A stretch of DNA of 64,000 nt from Mangrovimicrobium sp033283265 (GTDB taxonomy: Bacteria > Pseudomonadota > Gammaproteobacteria > Pseudomonadales > Halieaceae): the NCBI GenBank assembly GCA_033283265.1, contig JAWMQN010000001.1, forward strand, positions 930,001-994,000. The letters run 5' to 3'. Of this stretch, positions 21,123 through 29,886 are shown in pieces. The notes beneath the pieces are model-generated. The model was not told the origin of the DNA. It saw only the letters and a list, made by a program, of their open reading frames with translations, and did not search any database. The first letter of the stretch is position 1. Every line of letters begins with the position of its first letter. Made by a program: the position numbers and the translations under genes.

Positions 21123-21617
21123 ATGGTCACCATCCGCACCACCTTCGGCGAGATAAAACTCGAGCTGGACGCCGAGAACGCGCCGAAAACGGTCGCCAAC
21201 TTCCTTGAATACGCCCGCAGCGGTTTCTACGACGGCACCATCTTCCACCGCGTCATCAACAACTTCATGATCCAGGGTGGCGGCTTCGACACCGACATGA
21301 GCCAGAAGACCACCAACGCGCCGATCGAAAACGAAGCCGACAACGGCCTGAAAAATGACTTTGGCACCATCGCCATGGCCCGCACCATGGACCCGCACTC
21401 CGCCACTGCGCAGTTTTTCATCAACGTGAAGGACAACGACTTCCTCAACCACTCCGGCAAGACTGCCCAGGGCTGGGGCTACGCCGTATTCGGCAAAGTC
21501 GTTGATGGCGAAGAAGTGCTGAACAAGATCCGCACCGTACCCACCAGCTCCAAGGCCGGCCACCAGGACGTGCCGACCGACCCGGTCATCATCGAATCGG
21601 TCACTGTCGAAGAGTAA
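21123..21617 (+). CDS. ppiB: Peptidyl-prolyl cis-trans isomerase B (cyclophilin)
   Basis: A 164-residue cytoplasmic cyclophilin that speeds proline isomerisation during folding. Signatures are FHRVINNFMIQGGGF and the active-site residues in ATAQFFINVKDNDFL. There is no signal peptide, so it is the PpiB rather than the periplasmic PpiA form. A good upstream purine stretch precedes the ATG. The lpxH GTG follows the stop directly, indicating coupled translation. Confidence 0.96.
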   Translation: MVTIRTTFGEIKLELDAENAPKTVANFLEYARSGFYDGTIFHRVINNFMIQGGGFDTDMSQKTTNAPIENEADNGLKNDFGTIAMARTMDPHSATAQFFINVKDNDFLNHSGKTAQGWGYAVFGKVVDGEEVLNKIRTVPTSSKAGHQDVPTDPVIIESVTVEE

Positions 21618-22328
21618 GTGTCCCGCACACTCTTCATCTCCGACCTGCATCTGGACGCCGCCAGGCCCGAAATCACCTCGGCACTGGCGGCCTTCCTCGA
21701 CAACAACACTGACTGCAACGCCCTCTATGTCCTCGGCGACCTGTTCGAGGCCTGGGTGGGCGATGACGACGATGCCCCCCTGGCGGCAGAAACTGCCGCC
21801 CTCTTCCACCAGTTCAGCGCCGCCGGCCCGCGCCTCTTCTTCATGTGCGGCAACCGCGACTTCCTGCTCGGCGAAGACTGGTGCGCCCGCGCCGGCGGCA
21901 GCCTGCTGGCCGACCCCACCGTAACGGATATCCAGGGCCGGCAGGTCCTGCTGATGCACGGCGACAGCCTGTGCACCGGCGATGCCGAGTACATGGCTTT
22001 CCGCACCCAGGCCCGCGACCCGCAGTGGCAGGCCGCGATTCTCGCCCGGCCCCTGGCCGAGCGCCGCGCCCTCGCCGCCCAGCTGCGCACCATGAGCCGG
22101 GAGGCCAACTCGAACAAGGCGGAGGACATCATGGATGTCACTCCCTCGGAGGTCGAGCGGGAGATGGCGGAGCGTGGAGTGTCCCTGTTGATCCACGGGC
22201 ATACCCATCGGCCGGCCTGTCATGAGCTGGATTTTGGGGAGCGCTGGGTGTTGGGGGACTGGGATAGCCACGGGTGGTATCTCGAAGCTACTTCAAGTGG
22301 CTTTTCGCTTGAGAAATTCTCTATTTAA
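21618..22328 (+). CDS. lpxH: UDP-2,3-diacylglucosamine diphosphatase
   Basis: A 236-residue calcineurin-like phosphoesterase that makes lipid X in lipid A synthesis. The metal-binding motifs are in order: SDLHLD, GDLFEAWVGDDD, GNRDFLLG, HGDSLC and HGHTHRP. It starts with GTG immediately after the ppiB stop, the common ppiB-lpxH arrangement of gammaproteobacteria. Confidence 0.96.
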   Translation: MSRTLFISDLHLDAARPEITSALAAFLDNNTDCNALYVLGDLFEAWVGDDDDAPLAAETAALFHQFSAAGPRLFFMCGNRDFLLGEDWCARAGGSLLADPTVTDIQGRQVLLMHGDSLCTGDAEYMAFRTQARDPQWQAAILARPLAERRALAAQLRTMSREANSNKAEDIMDVTPSEVEREMAERGVSLLIHGHTHRPACHELDFGERWVLGDWDSHGWYLEATSSGFSLEKFSI

Positions 22329-22392
22329 CAGAGAGTTAGACTGGTTATCTCGAGACCGCGTTGCGTAGTTCCGTGGCTTTAGCACTGCCTCC

Positions 22393-22469
22393 GAGCCTCA
22401 GGTCGAGATGGCTTCCTCCGCTCCGAAAGCGTTTATAGTCGCTGCGGAAGCCATCTCGACCTGAGGCTC
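22393..22469. repeat. Long perfect inverted repeat A (24-bp stem)
   Basis: Bases 22393-22416 and 22446-22469 are perfect reverse complements (24 bp, core CAGGTCGAGATGGCTTCC) around a 29-nt loop that contains CGAAAGCGTTT. No T-run follows, so it is not a standard intrinsic terminator. It lies 65 bp after lpxH. It forms a pair with the inverted repeat at 22527-22601, whose loop holds the same 11-mer on the opposite strand. Confidence 0.9.
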
Positions 22470-22526
22470 TCGCGCCGGGTGGCTCGGGCAGGCCTGCGGA
22501 GCAAACCGGAATTGCGCTCGGTGCCA

Positions 22527-22601
22527 GCAAGCACAGGCGCATGTTTCGTGCGTCGAGTCAAAACGCTTTCGAGTAAGCGCGGAACATGCGCCTGTGCTTG
22601 C
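22527..22601. repeat. Long inverted repeat B (about 21-bp stem)
   Basis: Bases 22527-22547 pair with 22581-22601 (core GCAAGCACAGGCGCATG; 19 perfect bp plus a G-T and a C-G pair) around a 33-nt loop carrying AAACGCTTTCG, the reverse complement of the loop core in repeat A. The stem sequences differ completely between A and B while the loop core is shared. The rest of 22329-22628 holds nothing else I can identify. Confidence 0.85.
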
Positions 22602-22628
22602 GCGCTACGAAGCGCCTTCCAGCCTTTG

Positions 22629-23057
22629 CTAAGTGCCCCGCAGCAACCACCAGCGCGTCGCAAACGTCCCAACGGCATAGCTCCCGACGATGGTCAGTAT
22701 CGCCCCGTCGGCAAAACTCAGAGAGGTCAGCATCGGCCCCGGGCAGTAACCTGCCAGACCCCAGCCCACACCGAAGATCAGCCCGCCAATGACAATCCGG
22801 CGGTCGACATGCAGCAGCTCCGGCAGGCGGAAGTGCTCGCCAAAGACCGGCTGCGGCCGGCGCAGGATGAAGGGCGTCGCCAGGGCCTTCACCGCCAGGC
22901 CACCGGCCATGACGCAGGCCAGCGAGGGATCCCAGCTGCCGAGAATGTCGAGGAAATCGAGGACCTTGGCCGGGTCGATCATCTGCGCGACACAGAGCCC
23001 GAGGCCGAAGAGGACCCCGGCGAACAGCGCCGCCAGTGAGTGTGAAAAGTTTTGCAT
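22629..23057 (-). CDS. YeeE/YedE family half-transporter (second subunit)
   Basis: A 142-residue membrane protein of the YeeE/YedE (DUF395) family with about four membrane segments and the signature GVGWGLAGYCPGPML. Single-repeat members of this family work in pairs and are linked to uptake of thiosulfate or other reduced sulfur species. It starts 1 bp after the stop of the companion subunit, with tightly coupled translation. It is the last gene of the sulfur operon led by the persulfide dioxygenase gene. A start further upstream in the same frame would overlap the companion heavily and is unlikely. Confidence 0.88.
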   Translation of the reverse strand: MQNFSHSLAALFAGVLFGLGLCVAQMIDPAKVLDFLDILGSWDPSLACVMAGGLAVKALATPFILRRPQPVFGEHFRLPELLHVDRRIVIGGLIFGVGWGLAGYCPGPMLTSLSFADGAILTIVGSYAVGTFATRWWLLRGT

Positions 23058-23058
23058 A

Positions 23059-23496
23059 TCAGGTTCCGAGCAGGTGGCGAACGATGAAGACGGTGACGAA
23101 GGCCGCCAGCATGAAGCTGAGGGTGGCGGCCAGGGAGCGCACGCTGCCGCGGGCCAGGCCGCAGATGCCGTGGCCGCTGGTGCAGCCGTTGCCGAGGGTG
23201 GTGCCGATGCCGACCAGCAGGCCGCCGGCCACCAGGTAGGGGGTGTCGACGACGGCGACGATGTGCTCCACACCGGGGCCGATGCCCAGCCACTGGTAGA
23301 GGAAGCCGCCCAGCACCAGGCCGAGCAGGAACAGCACGCGCCAGCCCAGCTCCCGCTGCTGCGGGAAGATGATGCCGCCGGCGATGCCGGAGATACCGGC
23401 GATGCGGCCGTTGAGCCAGAGTAGCAGGGCCGCGGCGAGGCCGATCAGCGCGCCGCCGAGGAGCGCCGACCAGGGAGTGAAGTTAACGATGGTCAT
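23059..23496 (-). CDS. YeeE/YedE family half-transporter (first subunit)
   Basis: A 145-residue membrane protein with the complementary YeeE/YedE signature GNGCTSGHGICGLARGS, whose conserved Cys is thought to handle sulfur atoms during transport. With its 3' neighbour it makes the two halves of one channel, as in the Pmp pairs described near other persulfide dioxygenase operons. It lies 16 bp after the OsmC gene. Confidence 0.9.
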   Translation of the reverse strand: MTIVNFTPWSALLGGALIGLAAALLLWLNGRIAGISGIAGGIIFPQQRELGWRVLFLLGLVLGGFLYQWLGIGPGVEHIVAVVDTPYLVAGGLLVGIGTTLGNGCTSGHGICGLARGSVRSLAATLSFMLAAFVTVFIVRHLLGT

Positions 23497-23512
23497 ACAG
23501 GTTTCCGGCGCC

Positions 23513-23947
23513 TCAGGCGCTCACGATCTCGCTCTCGAGGTGGATGTCACAGTTCAGGCTGTTGGAGATGAAGCAGCTGTCCTCGGCCTTCTGCAGGAAG
23601 CGCTCGGCTTTCTCCCGGCCCTCCCCCGCGTCGATGGTCAGGCGCGCCCGGATGGTCATGCTGGTGAACCTGGTCTTGCGGTCGACCTTGTGCAGCTCGC
23701 CGCTGGCCTGTACCCGCAGGTCCGACCAGCCGAACTGGTTGACCTTGGCGATGGCGCGGAAGGAGAGCACGAAGCAGCTCGCCAGCGAGGCTACCAGCAG
23801 GTCTTCCGGCGACCACTGGTCGCCGCTGCCGCCGAACTGCGGCGGCGGTGAGACCACCAGCTCGGGGATGTCCTCGGTGGTGACCGACAGCGCATCGTCG
23901 GGGTTGGCCGTTACTGCAACGCTGTAGGTATGGGGCAAGGGTTCCAT
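23513..23947 (-). CDS. OsmC family protein
   Basis: A 144-residue OsmC/Ohr-fold protein. The family reduces peroxides with a pair of cysteines; here one Cys is in LLVASLASCFVLSF and another in EDSCFISNSLNC, matching the usual positions. Placed inside the sulfur operon it may act on persulfides or organic peroxides (inference). It lies 35 bp after the SulP gene and 16 bp before the YeeE pair. Confidence 0.88.
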   Translation of the reverse strand: MEPLPHTYSVAVTANPDDALSVTTEDIPELVVSPPPQFGGSGDQWSPEDLLVASLASCFVLSFRAIAKVNQFGWSDLRVQASGELHKVDRKTRFTSMTIRARLTIDAGEGREKAERFLQKAEDSCFISNSLNCDIHLESEIVSA

Positions 23948-23982
23948 AGGGGTGTCCTGTCAGGTAATAGGGTTGATGGTTG

Positions 23983-25785
23983 TTACGGTTTGCCGGCGGC
24001 GGAGCGGTCTTCGACAGCCGCGCCGGCGGAACTTTCCCGGTCGAGAATAGCAGCCACCGCCTGGTGCTGCGTCAGCCAGACCTCGCCGCTGAGCTGGCCG
24101 AGGAAGTGGGTGCGCTGCAGGGTGTCCATCACCGGCCCCTTCACCTCGGAGAGGTGGAAGCGCATGCCGCTGGCCTCCAGCCGCTGGTTGATCGACTCGA
24201 GGGTTTCCAGGGCGCTGAGGTCGATCTCGTTCACCGCCGTGCACATCAGGATGACGTCGCGCACCGCGGGCCGCTCGGCCAGCAGCTCGTAGATGCGGTC
24301 CTCGATGTAGCTGGCGTTGGCGAAGTACAGGCTCTCGTCGACCCGCAGGGAGAGGATGCTGTCGTGGGTCTGCACCTGGTGGCGGCTGATATTGCGAAAG
24401 TGCTCGGTACCGGGCACCTCCCCCACCACCGCCATGTGCGGCCGCGAGGTCTTGTACAGGTGCAGGGCGAGGGAGGCGAGCACGCCGCAGGCGACGCCCA
24501 TCTCGACCCCGAGCAGCAGGGTCGCCACCATGGTCGTCACCACCGCGGCGAACTCGGACTTGCCGAACTGCCAGCTGCGCCTGAGGATCGACAGGTCGAT
24601 CAGCGAGAGCACCGCGACGATGATGGTCGCCGCCAGCGTCGCCTGGGGCAGGAAGGCGAGATAGGGCGTGAAGAACAGCGCGGTCACGGCGATGCCGATA
24701 GCGGTGAACATGCCCGCGGCGGGGGTCTCCGCCCCGGCGTCGAAGTTCACCACCGAGCGGGCGAAGCCGCCGGTCACCGGGTAGCCGCCGGAGAAGGAGG
24801 CCGCGATGTTGGCGGCGCCGAGGCCGATCAGCTCCTGGTCCGGGGAGATCTTCTGCCGTTTCTTTGCGGCGAGGGTGTGCCCCACCGAAACCGACTCGAC
24901 GAAGCCGATGATGGAAATGAACAGGGCGGAGATGGCGATCTCCTTCCAGGCCGGCAGGGCGAGGGACGGCAGCGCCAGGTCCGGCAGGCCGCTCGGCACA
25001 TCGCCGACCAGCGCCACGCCGCGCTCGCCGAGGCCCATGGACCAGGCAATCAGGCTGGTCGCCACCACCCCGACCACCGGGCCGGTCTTGGCTAGCAGGG
25101 TCGCCGGGTATTCGCCGAGGCCGAGGCGGATCAGCAGCGGCTGCAGGCCGGTGCGCACCCAGAACAGGAACACCAGCACCGTGACCCCGAGCACCAGGGT
25201 AACCGGGTTTGCCGCCGGGACCTGCTGCCCCAGGCTGAGCAGCAGCTCGAAGAGGTTGTCGCCGTGGGCGTGCACGCCGAGCAGGTGCTTGAGCTGGCTG
25301 ACCGCGATGATCAGGCCCGAGGCAGTGATAAAGCCGGCGATCACCGGGTGCGAGAGGAAATTGGCCAGGAAGCCCATGCGCAGCACGCCCATCAGCAGCA
25401 GGAACAGGCCGGACATCAGCGCCATCAACAGGGCCGCCTCGATGTAGGCGACACTGCCCGCCTCGGCCACCTGCCCCGCCGCCGTCGCGGTCATCAGCGA
25501 GACCACCGCCACCGGCCCCACGGAGAGGCTGCGGCTGCTGCCGAAGATGCCGTAGGCCACCAGCGGCAGGATGCTCGCATACAGCCCCATCTCCACCGGC
25601 AGCCCCGCCAGCAGGGCGTAGGCCAGCGACTGCGGGATCAGCATGATGGTGACGATCACCGCCGCCAGCAGGTCGCTGGTCAGCGTGGTGCGGTTGTACT
25701 GCCGCCCCCAGGTGAGGATCGGCAGGTAGCGTGCCAGTCGGCTCAATTCAATGCTCTCCAGGGCTCTCGCCTCAGTCCTCGCCAA
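23983..25785 (-). CDS. SulP-family anion transporter with STAS domain
   Basis: A 600-residue SLC26/SulP transporter: about 12-14 membrane segments (SulP signature near LIPQSLAYALLAGLPVEMGL) and a cytoplasmic STAS domain at roughly 445-560 (MCTAVNEIDLSALETLESIN). Likely substrates are sulfate, sulfite or bicarbonate. In this operon a role moving the oxidised sulfur product is plausible but unproven. The frame opens with TTG at 25785 and overlaps the previous gene by 14 bp; a start a few codons later is possible. Confidence 0.9.
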   Translation of the reverse strand: MARTEARALESIELSRLARYLPILTWGRQYNRTTLTSDLLAAVIVTIMLIPQSLAYALLAGLPVEMGLYASILPLVAYGIFGSSRSLSVGPVAVVSLMTATAAGQVAEAGSVAYIEAALLMALMSGLFLLLMGVLRMGFLANFLSHPVIAGFITASGLIIAVSQLKHLLGVHAHGDNLFELLLSLGQQVPAANPVTLVLGVTVLVFLFWVRTGLQPLLIRLGLGEYPATLLAKTGPVVGVVATSLIAWSMGLGERGVALVGDVPSGLPDLALPSLALPAWKEIAISALFISIIGFVESVSVGHTLAAKKRQKISPDQELIGLGAANIAASFSGGYPVTGGFARSVVNFDAGAETPAAGMFTAIGIAVTALFFTPYLAFLPQATLAATIIVAVLSLIDLSILRRSWQFGKSEFAAVVTTMVATLLLGVEMGVACGVLASLALHLYKTSRPHMAVVGEVPGTEHFRNISRHQVQTHDSILSLRVDESLYFANASYIEDRIYELLAERPAVRDVILMCTAVNEIDLSALETLESINQRLEASGMRFHLSEVKGPVMDTLQRTHFLGQLSGEVWLTQHQAVAAILDRESSAGAAVEDRSAAGKP

Positions 25786-27433
25786 TCACCGGTTCGGCCA
25801 GCCACTCGCGGCCGCGCAGCATGCCCTGCCAGTACAGCGGCGGCATGACCTTCTCCTTCAGCAGCCAGGCCAGGCGGGTCGGCTTGCGGCCGTCCAGCAG
25901 CCAGCGCGGGAAGCTCGGCAGCAGTTTGCCACCGTAACCGAATTCCGCCAGCACGATCTTGCCCCGCTCCACGGTCAGCGGGCAGGAGCCGTAGCCGTCG
26001 TAGTGGGCGACGCCGCCGCGGCCCATGTCGGCGAGGATGTTGTTGGCCACCACCGGCGCCTGCTTGCGCGCCGCCGCGGCGGTCTTGGCGTTGGGCGCGC
26101 TGGTCACGTCGCCGAGCGACCAGATATTGTCGAACTGCTTGTGGCGCAGGGTATTCTGGTCCACGTCGACCCAGCCGGCCGCATCGGCCAGCGGGCTGGC
26201 GCGGATGAAATCCGGCGCCTGCTGCGGCGGCACGACGTGGATCATGTCGAACTCGCGCTCCACGGTCTGCACCTCGCCCTCGCCACTGCTGGCCTCGAAC
26301 CAGGCCTTCTTCGCCGGCCCGTCGATCTTCACCAGGCGGTGGTTGAAGTTGAGCTTGGCGGCGTATTTCTCCACGTACTGCATCAGCGCCGGCACGTAGT
26401 CCTGCACGCCGAACAGCACCCCGCCGGCGTTGTAGAAACCGATGTCGATGTCCGCCAGCCGGCCCTGCCGGTGCCAGTAATCGGCCGAGAGGTACATCGC
26501 CTTCTGCGGCGCGCCGGCGCACTTGATCGGCATCGGCGGCTGGGTGAACAGGGCGCGGCCGCTGCGCAGGTTCTGCACCAGCTGCCAGGTGTAGGGAGCG
26601 AGGTCGAAGCGGTAGTTGGAGCTGACGCCGTTCTGGCCGAGGGTCTCGGTCAGCCCCTCGACGCCCTCCCAGTTGAGCTTGAGCCCCGGCGCCACCACCA
26701 GCCGGGTGTAGCAGACCAGGCGGCAGCCCTCCAGCACCACCACATTGCGCTCCGGGTCGAAGGCGGCGACCGCGGCCTTGATCCAGTCGACCCCGCGGGG
26801 AATCAGCGAGGCCAGGGTGCGGGCAGTCTCCCCGGGCTGGAAGATGCCGGCGCCGACCAGGGTCCAGCCCGGCTGGTAGTAGTGGACGTCCGCCGGGTCG
26901 ATGATGGCGACCTTGAGGCTGTCGTCGCGCTTGTGCAGGCTGGCCGCGCAGGCGATGCCCGCGGCACCACCGCCGACGATCAGCACATCGTAGCGGGCCA
27001 ACTGCTCGCCGCCCTCGGCCTGGCCATTGATACGCGCCGCCACACCGCTCATGTCGTAGCCGGCCTTGCGCGCCGCGCCGGCGATCTCCGCCACCGGCCG
27101 GCGACGCCCCTCGTAGAGCGCCCACAGGGTGGTCGAGCGCATGCCGGTGCGGCAGTAGGCGTGGACCAGCCCGTCCGCCGCCTCGAGCAGCTGGCCGAAC
27201 TGTTCGGCTTCGGCGTCCTGCACCTTGCCGGACACCACTGGCAGGTAGTGAAATTCGATATCCAGCGCCTGGGCGGCCCGGGCGACCTCCTGGAAGCCCG
27301 GCTGGTCGCCGCCCTCCCCGTCGGGCCGGTTGCAGACCAGGGTCCTGACCCCGGCCTGGGCCAGTTGCATCACGTCATCGGGGCCGATCTGGCCGGAGAC
27401 ACTCAGCTTGCTGTCGAGTCGTTTGATGTCCAT
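25772..27433 (-). CDS. DUF442-sulfide:quinone oxidoreductase fusion
   Basis: A 553-residue bifunctional protein. Residues 1-110 are a DUF442 (rhodanese/phosphatase-like) domain with HAYCRTGMRS, Cys94 as the likely sulfur acceptor. Residues 147-553 are a type II sulfide:quinone oxidoreductase: FAD motif VLIVGGGAAGIACA and both redox cysteines, in PIKCAGAPQK (Cys305) and GYGSCPL (Cys484), equivalent by motif to the two active cysteines of human SQOR. Expected role: oxidise sulfide to a persulfide at the membrane, feed electrons to quinone, and pass the sulfane sulfur to an acceptor. It follows the persulfide dioxygenase gene by 9 bp. Confidence 0.93.
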   Translation of the reverse strand: MDIKRLDSKLSVSGQIGPDDVMQLAQAGVRTLVCNRPDGEGGDQPGFQEVARAAQALDIEFHYLPVVSGKVQDAEAEQFGQLLEAADGLVHAYCRTGMRSTTLWALYEGRRRPVAEIAGAARKAGYDMSGVAARINGQAEGGEQLARYDVLIVGGGAAGIACAASLHKRDDSLKVAIIDPADVHYYQPGWTLVGAGIFQPGETARTLASLIPRGVDWIKAAVAAFDPERNVVVLEGCRLVCYTRLVVAPGLKLNWEGVEGLTETLGQNGVSSNYRFDLAPYTWQLVQNLRSGRALFTQPPMPIKCAGAPQKAMYLSADYWHRQGRLADIDIGFYNAGGVLFGVQDYVPALMQYVEKYAAKLNFNHRLVKIDGPAKKAWFEASSGEGEVQTVEREFDMIHVVPPQQAPDFIRASPLADAAGWVDVDQNTLRHKQFDNIWSLGDVTSAPNAKTAAAARKQAPVVANNILADMGRGGVAHYDGYGSCPLTVERGKIVLAEFGYGGKLLPSFPRWLLDGRKPTRLAWLLKEKVMPPLYWQGMLRGREWLAEPVIGED

Positions 27434-27442
27434 CGGGGCCTC

Positions 27443-28336
27443 CTAGAGCAGGTTGAGCGGCAGTTTCAGGTAGACAGTGTTGTTGCTCTCCGGCTCGGGC
27501 AAATGCCCGGCGCGCATGTTCACCTGCAGCGAGGGCAGGATCAGCCGGGGCATGCCGAGGGTGGCGTCGCGGGCCTCGCGCATGGCGACGAAATCCGCCT
27601 CGTCGACCCCGGTGTGCACGTGCACGTTGGCGGCCTTCTGCGCGCCGACGGTGGTCTCGTACTCCACCTCGCGGCCGTTGGGCATGTAGTCGTGGCACAT
27701 GAACAGGCGGGTCGCCTCCGGCAGCGAGAGCAGCCGCTGGATCGAGCGGAACAGCACCCGTGCGTCGCCGCCGGGAAAGTCCGCCCGGGCGGTGCCGCCG
27801 TCGGGCATGAACAGGGTGTCGCCGACGAAACAGGCATCGCCCATCACGTGGCTCATGCAGGCCGGTGTGTGGCCGGGGGTATAGAGGGCATGGCAGACCA
27901 GGGTGCCGATGGCGTACTGCTCGCCGTCGCTGAACAGGTGGTCGAACTGGGAGCCGTCGCGGGCGAACTCGCTGCCGGCGTTGAAGATCTTGCCGAAGGT
28001 CTCCTGCACGGTGACGATGTGCTCGCCGATGCCGATGCGCCCGCCGAGTTGCTCCTGGATGTAGGGCGCGGCGGACAGGTGGTCGGCGTGGACGTGGGTC
28101 TCGATATGCCAGGCCAGTTCCAGCCGGTGCTGGCGGATGTAGGCGATGATCTTGTCGGCACCGTGGGTGCTCAGGCGCCCCGCCGCGTAGTCGATCTCCA
28201 TCACCGAGTCGACCACCGCGCAGGCGCTCGAGTGCGGGTCGCGCACCACGTAGGAAAAGGTGTTGGTGTCCTCGTCGAAGAAGGGGATCACCTGCGGCTT
28301 GCTGGCGAGGTCTACCGGGAAGGGGATGTCGGACAT
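27443..28336 (-). CDS. Persulfide dioxygenase-like metallo-beta-lactamase-fold protein
   Basis: A 297-residue member of the ETHE1/Blh group, non-haem iron enzymes that oxidise glutathione persulfide to sulfite. The metal motif THVHADHLS (His81, His83, Asp85, His86) and TPGHTPACMS, VGDTLF and MCHDY are in the expected order. It leads the operon and is preceded by a sigma-54-type promoter. Neighbours (SQR, SulP, YeeE pair, FisR-like activator) strongly support a role in sulfide and polysulfide removal. By family it could also be annotated as a glyoxalase II-like hydrolase, but the context argues against that. Confidence 0.93.
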   Translation of the reverse strand: MSDIPFPVDLASKPQVIPFFDEDTNTFSYVVRDPHSSACAVVDSVMEIDYAAGRLSTHGADKIIAYIRQHRLELAWHIETHVHADHLSAAPYIQEQLGGRIGIGEHIVTVQETFGKIFNAGSEFARDGSQFDHLFSDGEQYAIGTLVCHALYTPGHTPACMSHVMGDACFVGDTLFMPDGGTARADFPGGDARVLFRSIQRLLSLPEATRLFMCHDYMPNGREVEYETTVGAQKAANVHVHTGVDEADFVAMREARDATLGMPRLILPSLQVNMRAGHLPEPESNNTVYLKLPLNLL

Positions 28337-28406
28337 GTCTGGGGCCTCCTGGGTCGCGCCGCCCGGCGAATTGGCCGGGGCGCGGGGTTAGCATTGCCCT
28401 GTGTAT

Positions 28407-28422
28407 TGCGCTTTTCGTGCCA
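28407..28422 (-). promoter_or_regulatory. Sigma-54 (-24/-12) promoter of the sulfide-oxidation operon
   Basis: On the minus strand, TGGCACGAAAAGCGCA gives the invariant GG (-24) and GC (-12) at the correct spacing, about 70 bp before the start of the persulfide dioxygenase gene. The divergent gene encodes a sigma-54-dependent activator, which supports the assignment. The A-rich segment further upstream (28,440-28,480) may hold its binding sites, but no clear inverted repeat was identified. Confidence 0.7.
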
Positions 28423-28548
28423 GTTCTGGCGAATTCCCTAACGCACTGTTTTTATTGAGTATTCACCAAGAGTAGACCAAGGCCAGCGGCCCGGTGGGTA
28501 TTTACAGGGCCGGAAATTTTGCCATAATTGACACCCCTGTTGTCACAA

Positions 28549-29886
28549 ATGGCAAAACCCATGACGGCCACCGCCCCCGCCAGCAACCTCGACCTCAGCT
28601 CCCTGCTCGACGGCATCGAGCACCCCGCCATCCTGCTGTCGATGGACTACGAGATTCTCGCCAGCAACCGCCGCTACCAGGAGAACTTCGGCGAGATCCC
28701 CGCCGGCGAGCACTGCTACCGCATCTCCCACGGCTACGACCGCCCCTGCGACCAGGCCGGCGAGAGCTGCCCGCTGGCCGCCTGCAGGCAGTCGAAGGAC
28801 AGGGAGCGCGTGCTGCACATCCACAACACCCCGCGCGGCCGCGAGCACATCGACGTGGAGCTGCTGCCGCTGAAGGACGCCAGCGGCGAGCTGCTCTACT
28901 TCATCGAGGTGCTCAAGCCGGTCAGCATCGCCAGCGCGGAGATCCACCGCGAACGCATGGTCGGCCGCAGCCCGGCCTTCAACCGGCTGGTGGAGCTGAT
29001 CAACCTGGTGGCGCCCCACGACACCTCGGTGCTGCTGCTGGGCGAATCCGGCACCGGCAAGGAACTGGCGGCCAACGCCATCCACGCGGCCAGCCGGCGG
29101 GCGGAGCGCAATTTCGTCACGGTGGAATGCGCGGGCCTCACCGAGACCCTGTTCGAGAGCGAGCTGTTCGGCCATGTGAAGGGCGCCTTCACCGGGGCCT
29201 CGCAGAACAAGCCGGGGCTGCTGGAAGAGGCCCACGGCGGCACCCTCTTCCTCGACGAGATCGGCGACGTGCCCCTGGGCATGCAGGTGAAACTGCTGCG
29301 CCTGCTGGAAACCGGCACCTATCGCGCGGTGGGCAGCACCCAGGTCAAGTGGGCGGACTTCCGCCTGGTCTGTGCCACCCACAAGCAGCTGCCGGCGCTG
29401 ATCGCCGCCGGCGGTTTCCGCGAGGACCTCTTCCACCGCATCAACACCTTTCCCATTGTCCTGCCGCCGCTGCGGGAGCGGCCGGAGGATGTGGCCCTGA
29501 TCGCCAGCTCCCTGCTGGAGAAGCTGTCGCCGGGCAGCAAGTACCACCTCACCGATTCCGCCATCCGGCGCCTGCAGGGCGAGCCCTTCCCCGGCAACAT
29601 GCGCCAGCTGCGCAATATCATGGAGCGGGCGATCATCTTCACCCACTCCAACGTCATCGACGCCCAGGTGCTGGAGCGCAGCCTGCAGGGATGCATCCCC
29701 GCGAAGGCGCCGCCGGCGGTGGAGGCATCAGAGGACTGGCCGGACCTGAAAACCCAGCAGCAGCGCTACCTGGAGAAATTGCTGGCCCACTGCGCGGGCG
29801 ACAAGGAGAAGGCGGCGGAGATGGCAGGCATCAGCCTGCGCTCACTCTACCGCAAGCTGGGAACTCAGGCCGGCACGCCGGAGTGA
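28549..29886 (+). CDS. FisR-like sigma-54-dependent sulfide/polysulfide-sensing activator
   Basis: About 445 residues. The N-terminal PAS-like sensor (residues 1-120) carries three cysteines spaced 11 and 7 residues apart (Cys56, Cys67, Cys74 from the ATG at 28549), the spacing of the polysulfide-sensing cysteines reported in Cupriavidus FisR, plus Cys79. The central AAA+ domain has GESGTGKE and the sigma-54 contact loop GAFTGA. The C-terminus has a Fis-type HTH (KEKAAEMAGISLRSLYRKL). Predicted role: sense sulfane sulfur and activate the divergent operon. No strong ribosome site marks the start; a TTG at 28528 or an ATG at 28561 are alternatives. The 3' end overlaps the convergent miaE gene by 22 bp. 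Confidence 0.9.
   Translation: MAKPMTATAPASNLDLSSLLDGIEHPAILLSMDYEILASNRRYQENFGEIPAGEHCYRISHGYDRPCDQAGESCPLAACRQSKDRERVLHIHNTPRGREHIDVELLPLKDASGELLYFIEVLKPVSIASAEIHRERMVGRSPAFNRLVELINLVAPHDTSVLLLGESGTGKELAANAIHAASRRAERNFVTVECAGLTETLFESELFGHVKGAFTGASQNKPGLLEEAHGGTLFLDEIGDVPLGMQVKLLRLLETGTYRAVGSTQVKWADFRLVCATHKQLPALIAAGGFREDLFHRINTFPIVLPPLRERPEDVALIASSLLEKLSPGSKYHLTDSAIRRLQGEPFPGNMRQLRNIMERAIIFTHSNVIDAQVLERSLQGCIPAKAPPAVEASEDWPDLKTQQQRYLEKLLAHCAGDKEKAAEMAGISLRSLYRKLGTQAGTPE

Noticed and set aside
25751..28441. A very long open frame on the plus strand opposite the SulP, SQR and dioxygenase genes
   Set aside because: It is antisense to three well-supported genes with clear motifs; GC-rich third positions create such open frames.
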